A DNA stretch of 64,000 nt. It comes from Archilochus colubris. Lineage: Eukaryota > Chordata > Aves > Apodiformes > Trochilidae. Below are positions 38,590-49,788 of this stretch, piece by piece. Position 1 is the first letter of the stretch. Each line of letters opens with the position of its first letter. Below the pieces are notes generated by a model. That model did no database searches. It was not told where the DNA came from and worked only from the letters and a program-made list of their open reading frames with translations. Where the stretch lies: assembly GCA_023079485.1 (NCBI GenBank), contig CM041084.1:23464609-23528608 (forward strand), read 5' to 3'. A program made the position numbers and the translations under genes.

Positions 38590-38608
38590 ACTACCGCTCC
38601 CAGGGAGC
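38590..38608 (+). promoter_or_regulatory. ZNF143/SBS-type motif
   Basis: ACTACCGCTCCCAGGGAGC fits the vertebrate promoter motif ACTACAATTCCCAGAATGC at most conserved positions. A second, inverted ACTACAA half lies at 38563-38569 (TTGTAGT on plus). Confidence 0.5.
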
Positions 38609-38639
38609 AGCGGGCGGGCCCTGTCAGGTGGCGGCCAAC

Positions 38640-38693
38640 ATGGCTTCCCCGTGCCCGCCGGGGCCGCAGCCCGCTGCCGCGAGGGGCTGCTGA
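38640..38693 (+). CDS. Upstream open reading frame in VPS50 leader (17 codons)
   Basis: ATG in a strong context (AACATGG) starts MASPCPPGPQPAAARGC and stops at TGA 38691-38693, 40 nt before the VPS50 ATG. If transcription starts upstream of 38640, as the ZNF143 sites suggest, ribosomes would meet it first. The ATG also coincides with a YY1-like site, where such ATGs often lie right at the start site, so it may not be in the mRNA. Confidence 0.35.
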   Translation: MASPCPPGPQPAAARGC

Positions 38694-38733
38694 GCGCTTT
38701 CGGGGCGGTGGCAGAACCGGTACCGGTACCATC

Positions 38734-38766
38734 ATGCAGAAGATCAAATCGCTGATGACCCGTCAG
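38734..38766 (+). CDS. VPS50: VPS50 coding exon 1
   Basis: ATG at 38734 in context ATCATGC; encodes [11 protein letters not shown], donor CAG|GTAAGG. Phase 0. The start equals that of mammals. Confidence 0.95.
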
Positions 38767-41700
38767 GTAAGGAGCTCGGGTCGGGAGGGCAGCGAGGTCC
38801 CACCGCAGGGAGTGTCCCGGGTACCCCGATGGACCTCCGGGAGGAGGGCATCGCCCTCAGCCCTGTTTGTGAGGAGTGGGAAGTCCTGGTGTTGCTTTCG
38901 CTCTTGCTACTCATGGATCGAGGTGGTGGTTTGTTGTTTTTGGTTGGGGTTTTTTTTTGTGTCTTTAAACGAAGAACTGGAAGAAAGCATAGGTGCCAGC
39001 ACGTAGTTTTTGCGACAACAGACAGATTTACCTGTAAAGATGCCCCGAGTGGTCTGTGCCAGTTTTCTTGTCTCACGTACAGTGCTGGAGCGCTGGGCCG
39101 TGGGAGCTTTGTCTGAAGGATCGGAAGGAAGAGGAGACTGTGGGGGTGCCGGGGAGTGTTTGGGTGGGGTCATTCTGAACGTGTGCTAGGCTACTGGATG
39201 TGTTTGTTAGCCCTTCTCTTCATACCAGTTGTCTCCAGGATTATGGAGATCTAGTCTATATTGGGACCAGTAAAGGGCTGTATGAGAAAAACATTTGGGT
39301 CATGCCCATACATGAAGTGTCTCTAAAATGAAGCCTGTTTGCCCTTGTGTCTAAATTTGAGAACTTAATAAGTCACTTGAGTCACTCACTGCACCAGATA
39401 TAGAAAGTGTTAAGAAAGTCAGAAACTGAACTTTTTTTTTTTTTTTCCTTAGCTATGTCCTCAGAGTTGTGATGCTTAGGTGGGAGACAGGGCTTAAAAA
39501 TGGATACTGGTATGGAAGCATAGTTTCCAAAATAATGTTCCATTCCCCTTCATTGTCGGGGTAAAGAGTTTTCAGCTTGACTAAAAGGAGTCGTTCCCAT
39601 GATTGCCCAGTGGGGAAATGTTGTGGTCTGAAAATGATGTGACTTCCAGAGGTTTCAACCTTTGGACAGAATAAGTACTATTTGATAAGTGAAAGTTTTT
39701 AACAGTTTATGAAGACAAGCTGTTGGTACTTCTGATTTTTGAGAGGATGTGTGGAAGATTTCATGTGAAATATAAAAAGCTGCAGCAGTTGCTTTAGTTG
39801 TTTGTTACCTTGAATTTCCAGTGCACAGAGGTGAGTCACCTTTGCTGGTGGTAACTGGAAATGATATTCAAGGAAATCTGAGAAAATGAAAAGATGAAGA
39901 AGTTTTGCATCCTAGGAAGATGAAACAGTAGTAAAATGTAGTAGCTACCTCAAAAGTGATGAACTGGTAAGACATTTCATCATTTTCAAAGGATAAATGC
40001 AAACTTTTCTCATCATAAACTCCCATAGGAATTGCATATGTCCTTTTGTTTCAAATAAAGTATAGGTAAACAGGGCCTGAAAGGAGTTTGGAAACAGTAC
40101 TGTTGGCATCAGCTGCAAGAGTAGGAGGGAAGTCTGCCTGAAACTTGTGGCTCATGTGAGCACCCTGAAGTCTCAAGGGAAGTTAAAGTCAGAACCAGAT
40201 CTGAAATGTCAATGTTTAGACCCACCCCTGCCTAGGGAGATGGCAGAAAATGGGCTAAGCAGCATATTCTGTAGTATTGTGTGTTGAATATTCAGCAAAC
40301 ACATACTCAGCTGGTTAATTGATGCTTCCTGTACAAAGCTTCAGTCTACTAGAATATGTTCTATTTATGTGTTTTTAAAATTAATAATTATATAAAGTAT
40401 ATAATGTGAATTATGCATCTTTAGTGATTTTCTTTTTCAGTCCTAATAGAATTATATGGTAAATAGACAAATATGCCATCAAGGAAAATAATATAATTTA
40501 GCTGCAGAGTAGGTGGCACTTAACTTGGATTCAGTTCTCTAATTTCATTAAACCATTAAGTTAATGAAAGAAAGTGTTTTATGGTTTTTGAAAACATGCA
40601 TTTTAAAATACAAAATAACATCTGGAAGTTGACAGGAAAGTTTAAATGAACTGCATGAAGGGAATGTTAGTGAGCTGCAATGAAAAGATACATATTGCAA
40701 CATAAAGTTGGAAATGTATAGAGGTTTGAGGAGCATAATTTATATGCCAATAGTCTTGCTTTGATTTTTATGGGATAAGGTCTTAGCTTTCCTATCTCAT
40801 GTCAGTGTAATTTATTAAAAGACTTGTAGGTATATGTTCAACAACAGGTAAGACTTGTGTGGTTTGATTGTCAGATATACAAAGTATATCAATTAACTGA
40901 GTATTAAAATTCTTTTAAAGGGTCTGAGAAGTCCTCAAGAGAGTGTCAATGACCTCAGTCCTATTGAAAGCTTTCGGATTCCTACTAAGGTATGATACAC
41001 AGTCCATCCACTCACACTCATGTCATTTTTAGGTTTCTATCTTATAGTTAGGTGACACTTGGTAGTGTTTGGTTGTTTGGTTGTTTTTTTTTTTAAACAC
41101 TTAATTTGTTATTGCTTTTTGCTGGCTTCACTACTAAAATTATGACAGCTGACTCTTGTCAGCACAAATCGTGCTGAATAATTGGGTGTGAAAGAATAAT
41201 TGTCACAATATTTGACTGCTCCTTATACCCTGATGATTTGAGTGGATGATTCACAAGACTTGCTATGGTTATTGTTAATTATTTTTTTCCTAATTTGGAC
41301 TTTGCCTTTAACCACGGAACTATCTAAGATACCGGGTTGAATTTACAATAGATTTTAAAAACCAAAATAATAAAACCCCTGGTGTTTGTTTGTCTCTGTG
41401 TAAGTACTGTGTAATATATTGCTTGTGCTGAGGCAGATCAGGAAGTCACTAGTACTGTATATTTAAAAATTAAGCAATAGTCTCTGAATTGGAACATAAT
41501 ACTCTGTTAAGCAGGGGCAAATTTATTGATTTCAAAGAGTGAAAGTATTAAATTGCAGCCATGTTGAAAAAACAGTCTCATCTCCATGGCTTAGATTTCA
41601 AAATTGCAGATTCCTGACACCCAGTGAGCATCCAGTTTCATACTGTCTTTTTTGCCAAGTTGGCTGTCCATGGAAAAGTAGATGGTGGGTATCTCAGCTC

Positions 41701-44700
41701 AACTTCTGTTCTCTAGTAGTTATAGATGCTGTGTGCCTAGTAAGCCTATACCTCATATCAATAACAGTGGGAAAACAAATACTTGTCAATAATTTGTAAT
41801 TTCTTCATACATTCTTGTCAAATATTTGTACTGTGGAAACATTATCTGCATGTATTCTGCAAACAAAATCTTTTTATCTTTTATCTTTTTATCTTTTATG
41901 AATTCTGTGCCTGAAAAGACAAGATTGCGTCAACATTAGAACTTGTCACCTGATTATTTCTTTAAAAGCTGATGAAATTAGAGTATTATTCTTTTATGTG
42001 CCACAGAATAAGACTTTAATATTTTTCAGTCTTCTATTATGTTTTTTTTCCTTCTGAAATGTTTTAGGTCAGTGGTTCTCAAAATTCAGAGTTGCTTATA
42101 TTGCCTTTTTCCTTCTCAAACAAATTCTTACCACGTTGCATGACTATGTGATTAAATGAAAACAAAGGACCTTAAGAACCCTGAGTTAAAATTACCGTGT
42201 TTTGATCAGTTTAACTCCTGGCTATGGTCTCAAGCCATTTATCATAGTAACTTCCATCTCTTTACTTTAGAAGGAAGGATTTATATTGTCATGCTTCTTT
42301 AACTTTGTGAAAACCTGGTAGGATTTTTACTTTTCAAATGGTGAGATGCAGGGTGAAGCACTGTAATGTGTCCCCTGTCACTGCAAGCATGGATTTGGAT
42401 ACTCTTTATTGAAAACAGGAGTTTTTTGGGGTAGGGAGGGAGAGATAGTGTCTGCTTTTCTATCTGTTAAGGAAATTAGGTTTCAGTATTGCACAGAAGT
42501 TGAGAGTCATTGAACTTTCTCTCTGTGTGCCCAATTTGGCAGTGTGAGCCTATATTACAACAGAAAGTAAAATATGTTTGCTGGTGGACTTGCCTTCCTG
42601 TGATGGAAACAAATTGAATTTGTTTCAATTTGTACAGAGATGGAGTACAGGCTACTGTGAGTGCATACACTCAGAGATCCAGAAGTATTTGTTTTGAACT
42701 GAAGCTGTCTTCAATGCCCTGGCAATGTACTGATGTCACAAATCAAAATTATGTTATCATTGTAGGCTCAAGCAGCTTTGCCAGGTATAATCTAGTGCCC
42801 CTCAATAATGATTTTGTAATAGTGAACAAGTTTGGTAAAGGGAATTCACTTCAAAATGTGCAGATGTTTGAAGGCAACAAGTAAAAGCTTCATGCTGTTG
42901 CAGACAGCCATTTGAAGGCATGTTGCTCTCTGCTGCCACATTTTAAGAACTCGGTTTTGTTTGTATCTTGAATAACAAAAACCTCAAGCTCACCAGCCAA
43001 ATACTGTTTTGGTGATAGAATTGTTATCTCACACTTCTACATTCAAAGTGGTATCTCCAGGTTGATTTAGGATAAGAGGATCTGAAGGTTTCAAAAGCTG
43101 AGTTAAAGCTACAGAGAGTTATCCAGAATGAAGGGCTGCGGAGCCAGCATGAATTGCTGGAAAGAGCACAAGATGCTGGTAGATAATGCTAACTCTAGGG
43201 ACAAAACCATGTTTTTGAAATGAGGAACTGTCACACTGTTTTGGAGGTCAAATGGAAAATCTGGAGCACAGAAAGAAGAATATGTTGATATTGCATTCCC
43301 CGAGGGGAAGAACACAAACTTATTCTGGGTCCTGTTTTCTGAAAGTGTTGATTTGCTGATCAGTGGCTTGTTGACAAGCATGTTAAAGTGATGACTATGC
43401 TCCTCAATTTTTTATTTTTAAACAATGAAATTATTTGGTACATGGCTATTTTACAGGATATATCTGAGTATATGCACTCACAATAACCAGTACTCCACTA
43501 AGTTCTGCAACTTGAAAAATTTCAGGTTTTTTCCATCACAGGAAGGCAAGTCCATCAGCAAACTTATTTTACTTTCTGTTGTAATATAGGCTCATACTAC
43601 CAACTTGGGCACATAGAGAAAAAAGCATATAGAATTTTAAGTCTGTGATCTAGCCTACAGGTAAGGCAAATCTGAACTGCAGGACAGATTTTCTACCAGA
43701 GAAAGTTGTCTGTAGAGGGATTGCCTGTTTTTTTGATCGAGATACCTTACTTCACCTCTGTGCCTGGATCACCCTAGGGAATTATAATTCTTTTTGAACC
43801 ATTCTGTTATTGTCAGCTTTGTTGTCTCCCAAGCTGATAACAGTTTTGTTTAGTAAATTCTGTTCACAAAAGGGATAGGTATTTTGCACATCTGAATTCA
43901 AGTGTGTGGGTTTAATAATGAGTTGATTTTGAATTAGGTTATGTTTATATTGATAACAATCAGCTCATACGAAGTATACAGATACTAATTGACTTTGTGG
44001 GTCATGGTAGTCAACAACACTGGAAGTTTATTTTTAAATGCTTTTCTTTCAGATAGAGAAGTGTGGCTTGCTCAGTCTGTGTTGGTTTCCATTTCCCCAA
44101 CAGTAGCTGAGTGCTTTTCAGGAGTCCATTAAGCAGTGGTGTGACTAATATCTTTTTGATGGATCAGGCTTTGTTGTTCTCTCCAGGAGAGAGAAGAATT
44201 TTTTTCATAGTGTGATGTTTGTTTTGGAAGAGCGAAGGTAGAGAAGGTTCTGGGCATTTCATGAGAAATGTAAGGGAATATCACAAACTTCTTCATGGGA
44301 TTGTGTTCCCTATCTGTGGATTAGCTAGGGGAAGAACTTTTCAGGTGAGTTTATAGATGTAGCTATAAGTATATTATGAAATGTATATCATACATATATA
44401 TATTTATATACATAAAATATCGATATTAAATTTTTTAAAATATATTATTTATTTCATGGTGGTAGGATGCAGCAATGTATTTGCTCATTGAATCTGTTGA
44501 GCAGGGCTCTTATCCTGGTGCTTAGGAGTAGCTTTTAATATAGATGTAGCCAAGTTCAGAATGGAGGGATATAAATTGATAGCATGTTTACTGGTGTGGC
44601 TCTACCTCATGACAGGGAGAGGGAGGCTGTGTCCTTTTGGCCTTTGACATAGTCTCTGTAGAGATGTGTTGGCTATTTCTGACCTTCAGCTTCTAGTTAG

Positions 44701-47700
44701 GTTGGAAATTCTAGTTTTTTTGTTGGTTGTTTTGTTTTTTTGGTTGTTTGTTTTTGTTTTTTTCCCCTCTGAGTAGCATCACTTAGCTTTTTGCAGTGCT
44801 TCTGAGTATTTTGGTTCACACTGACTGGAGTGGAGAAGATGTTTGCTTCAACTCTGACAGTAATGCTTCATTTAACAGAGCAATGTAGGTTTTGTTGTTA
44901 CAAGCAGTGTAGAATACAAGGAGAGCAGGTGTGTGATGCACTAGGAAATAGCTAGGTAAGTCATCTAAAACTTGCTGAACTGCATTTCAGATAAGACTGC
45001 AATTAAGTTACTCTTCTGAAATTTATTTCAAGAATTTTGCCACAGGCTCCTAGACCTGTAAACTTCTATTTCCATAGAACAGGAAGACAAAATTATGTGA
45101 GAAGTGTATGAACACAAACACTGCATTTTATTTAGTAATGGCTTCTGCAAGTACACAAAGCTGTCAGGCAGATACGATTTTTTTTTCCCCCTTTCTCTCC
45201 CCAGAAACTGTCTTTCACTGCTTTCACTGATCTATTTATGTGGCATTATGAAATCACAGAGTGTTAGGGGTTGTAAGGGACCTTGGAGATAATTAAATCC
45301 AACTCCCCTGACAGCAGAACCCCATCTAGTGTAGGTCACACAGGAATGAATCCAGGAGGGTTTTGAATGTCTCCAGAGAAGGGGACTCCACAACCTCACT
45401 GGGCAGCCTGTTCCAGTGTTTTCTCTCCCTCACAGTGAAAACGCTTTTTCTTATTTTTGCACAGAACCTCTGGTGCTTCGATTTACATCCATTACCCCTT
45501 GTCCTGCCATTGGTTATTACTGAGAAGAGCCTGGCTCCATCCTCCTGACACTCACCCTTTACATATTTGTAAACACTGAACTGAGGGACCCAGAACTGGA
45601 CACAATATTCCAGATGTGGCCTCACCAGGGGAGAGTAGAAGGGAGGAGAACTTCTCTTGACCTACTTACCACTCCCCTTCTAATGCACCCCAGGATGCCA
45701 TTGGCCTTCTTGGCCACAAGGGCACATTGCTGGCTCATGCTTATCCTTCTGTCCATTTGAACTCCCAGGTCCCTTTCCTCTGTGCTGCTCTCTAACAGGT
45801 CATTCCCCAACCTGTACTGGTACCTGGGGTTGTTCTTTCCCAGGTGTGAGACTCTACACAACGCCCTTGTTGTAACACATACCAACTCTCCAGCCTGTCT
45901 AGGTCCCTCTGAATGGCAGCACAGCCTTCTGAGGTGTCAGCCAGTCCTCCCGGCTTTGTGTCATTGGCAAACTTGCTGACAATACACTCTGTCCCATCAT
46001 CAAGGTAATTGTTAAAGATGTTGTTAACAGGACTGGACTCAGCACTGATCCCTGGAGGACTCCACTAGATCTGGACTCTGCACCATTGGTCACCATTCTT
46101 TGGGCTCTACTGCATAGCTGGCTCTTAATCTGTCTCACTGCCCATTCTTCTATTCCTCATTTCCTGAGGATGTTATGGGAGACTCTGTCAAAGGCCTTGC
46201 TAAGGTTAAGATAGATTACATCTACTGGTCTCCCTGCATCTACCCATTCAGTTACGTCAGAGAAGGTTATCAGATTAGTCAAGCATTATTTCTCCTTGGA
46301 AAATCCATGCTGACTACTTCTGATAACTTTCTTCTCTGCCATATGCTTAGAGATGACCTCCAGAAAAAGCTACTCCATCATTTCTCCAGGGATGGAGGTG
46401 AGGCTGCCTGGTCTGTAATTGCCTGGATTGTCCTTCTTGCCCTTTCTGAAGGCTGGTGTGACACTGGCTTTCCTCCAGTCCTCAGGCATCTCTCCTGTTG
46501 GCCATGATCTCTCAAAAATGATGGAGAGCAGCAGGGTGATAACATCAGCAGCTCTCTCAACACTGTTGAGTGTGTCCCATCAGGACCCATGGCCCTGTGT
46601 ATATTCAGTTTACATAACTGATCTCTAACCCAGTCTTCATTGACTAGGGTGAGTCTTCCCTACTCCAGGCTTTCTCTTTTATATCCAAGGTCTGGAGTTC
46701 ATAAAGACTGAAGCAAAGAAGGTATTAAGCAACTCTTCCGTCTCTGCATCCTCTGTTATCAGGGCTCCCATCTCAATTAGCAGTGGGACCACATTTTCCC
46801 TATTCTTCCTTTTACTACTGATATATTTGAACAAGGTTCAAATTTGCTTTTACTTCCTTTGCTCATTTTAGTTCTAAAAGGGCTTTGGCCTTTCTTGTTG
46901 CCTTCCTACATTCTCTGACAACATCCCTATAGTTCTTCTAAGTGGCAAGTCCCTTCTTCCATGAGCTGTAATTTTATTTTTTCCATGAGACTTTCTTCAG
47001 AAGCTCCTTGTTGATCCATGCAGGTCTCTTCCCACCTCTACCTGATCTTTTACTCAAAGAAATGCACCTATCTTGAGCTTGAAGGAAGTGATACTTAAAA
47101 ACTTTCTTGGGGTCCCTTTCCTTCCATAGTCTTAGCCCATGGAATTCCTGCAGGTAAATACTTAAAGAGTACAAAATCAGTCCTGCAGAAGTCCAGGGTT
47201 GCAATCTTATATATTGTCCTTCTTCTTCCTTAGTTGTAAACCACTAAACTCCACCATGTCATAATTACTGTCACCTAGGCTGTTCCCAACCTTAACGTCT
47301 CCGACCAGACCTTCTTTATTCATTAATACAAGGTCCAGCAGTGCGCCTCTCCTCATCGCTGCTTAAGGTTGCACAAATCATAACCTGAAAGGAAGAATGT
47401 TTGACAGGATAAAATATCTTTCCATAAAGTATGATCCAAAGTACTGGGGAAAAAAAAAATTGCACATTTGGAACCACAAGTGAGGCGAGTTTTAAGTTGG
47501 AGGTCAAGTCTCCCACTGAAGAAAACTTGGAAAAATGTGTAGCCCATGAAACAGGATCTTAAATTGCTGTGTTGGCCCCATTATTACTTGAAGGTTTGTG
47601 CTGTGTGAAGGTGTGTGCCCTTAGCCTGGGCAAGTGAGTTGAAATTAGTACTTTCAGGTCCACCTTGCCAATGTGTTGCTCTTGTGAGTAGTTTGGCCTT

Positions 47701-49743
47701 GGGCATGTTAGTTATATGAAACTAGCAGAGCATGGTAGACTGGAAGCTGCAGTTTATCAAAGCATAAAGTCTGGCGGCACATGGTGTAATTTCTATGGGC
47801 ACTTAAGTTTATCCTGGAGAGTTATTCTCATTAGACTGCTTTTTTAGAAAGAATAAATAAAGATAAAACATGTGCGTTTAATAAATATTTTCCTAGGTAC
47901 AGTTTGGGCAAGAAACACTGAGATCAGTCATTCTTCTGAGAGAGGACAAAATAGCTTTTTAGTAATTTTCCGAACCACATCAATGACAGCTTTATTTCTG
48001 TGCTGAAAACTGTGGTCATTTACAAAGACAGAAAAGTCATTGACTGTTTCATTGAAATTCTAGTACTGTAAACAACCCTCCCAACTTATTACCATGTTCC
48101 TCTAACTTCAAAATATGTGTCCACCATGGCTTTCTAAGACATCTTCAAGGGGTGTCAGTCACCACTGACGTATGGTATTGACATATTAATTCACCAATAT
48201 GACAAGATATCAATAATCTAGAAATTCAAACAATCCCAAAGATTTCTTCTTGTATTTAGGTTTTGTCTGATTTTTGGGTTTTTTTGGTTTTTTTTGAAAG
48301 AAACAATGCTGCAGAAACTTTTTGCCAAAAATCAGATGATAAATTAGATGATTCCATCTGCAGTGGTTCAGTGGACAAATTAGGCTGTGTTCCCTGTCTT
48401 GGATAATTTTTTATTTTAGTTTCATATAGCTATAACCATACAGAATCACAGAATGTTAGGGATTGGAAGGGACCTCTGGAGATCAGCTAGTCCAACTTCT
48501 CTGCCAGAGCAAGTTCCTCAATATGCTGTAAGATGTTTAAGCTAATTTATAGAGGATGGATGTACAGCACGAAGCTGCCACTTGTTGGGGAGTTCAAAGG
48601 AAAATGAAATTTTGTTTGTTTTAAAGGGCAGGCATATGTATGGTTAGAGAATAGCTTCACTGTTTTATAGATGAAATTATTGCAAGAATAAGGTGCCACT
48701 GAATTTGAATTGTGTATTATCTGCCAATCCATGCACCCTCACGTGATGGTAACTTCAAAACCATAGATTAAAAAGTTGAAAAAACTCTATAGTGGCTGGT
48801 TTTCAAGAATTTTTTCATTCTCATCCCTCACACCCTGCTCTCCTCTCTTTTTTCTCATGCTCTTAGTAAAACAGAAATTTAAGGTGGAAAGGTGTGAATT
48901 GTGTGGCTGGAGCTGAAGGGATGTTTCTGCTTGCCTGGACTTTTGCCTGTCTCTTCCCTGCCAGCTTCTTGCAATCTTGTGCCAGTACCATCTCCCGTCA
49001 GTGCCACAGCTCACCCAGCCTTTGCCTTTGAGCAAGGTGCTGTTGTGGCTTAGGGTGTCATGAACGTGTGCTCACCAAGAACAGGACTGTGCTCAAAACA
49101 GTTGAAACAGTTTGAAGAACAGCATCGTTTTGCTGTTGTTCTTTACTGTTGTTACAGTGTTACTTACGTCTATAATTTCCTTATTACTCTCAAGTCTGTT
49201 GCTGCATCCCTCCCTCCACGCCTTCCCCGGCTCAGCCTGCTGCCGGGTGCCTGTGTTGGGGAGGGGGTTGCTGCTCCCACCCCTCCATGCGAGGCGGTTT
49301 TCTCCATTCTCCCCCCGCTGCCGGGAAGCCGTGGTGGCAGGGCCTAGATCGGGTGTTTTCAGGCGGTTCCTTTGCGCAGATCTGAGGCTCTTGCGGCCTC
49401 AGGAGGCCGAAGGAGGTGGCTCCTCGGCGGCTTTTCTTCGGGTTACCAACTCTGCCCCGTTCCGCCTCCACGCCGCCTCCCACCTGCAGCTTCACCCACG
49501 CTCCAGCGGGTGGCGCCCGAGCACCACTCGGAGGCAGCGGTGGGGCGGGGATCCGGGGTCCGGGGGTCCGGGTCTGGGCTGGGGACTTGGTCCTGGGCTG
49601 GCGGCGTCCCGGCCGCCCTCTCCTCTGGCCTTAACTGTGCCTACTCATGTCACCGAGGGCGTCCCACCGCTCAGGATCGCGAAATCCGCTTCAAATCCGG
49701 TTTTCTATGTATCGAAGCCATTGTTTTTTGCCCCCCTTTTAAT

Positions 49744-49788
<45 letters not shown>

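Larger units (their letters stand above)
38090..38910 (+). promoter_or_regulatory. CpG-island promoter of VPS50
   Basis: A sharp change from AT-rich DNA to GC-rich, CpG-dense sequence spans the VPS50 first exon. There is no TATA box near the ATG. It includes two facing ACTACAA/TCCCAG-type (ZNF143) motifs at 38563-38578 and 38590-38608 and a CCAACATGGC YY1-like site at 38635-38644, a common housekeeping promoter set. Long open frames across this block (for example 38263-39006) result from base composition. Confidence 0.8.

Noticed and set aside
38263..39006. 247-codon open frame across the VPS50 CpG island
   Set aside because: It overlaps VPS50 exon 1 in a shared or shifted frame and runs into the intron; GC-rich DNA lacks stop codons by composition, and no domain is visible.
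45326..45885. Protein-like frames resembling a reverse transcriptase
   Set aside because: They are pieces of a frameshifted, internally deleted CR1 copy and not a host gene.
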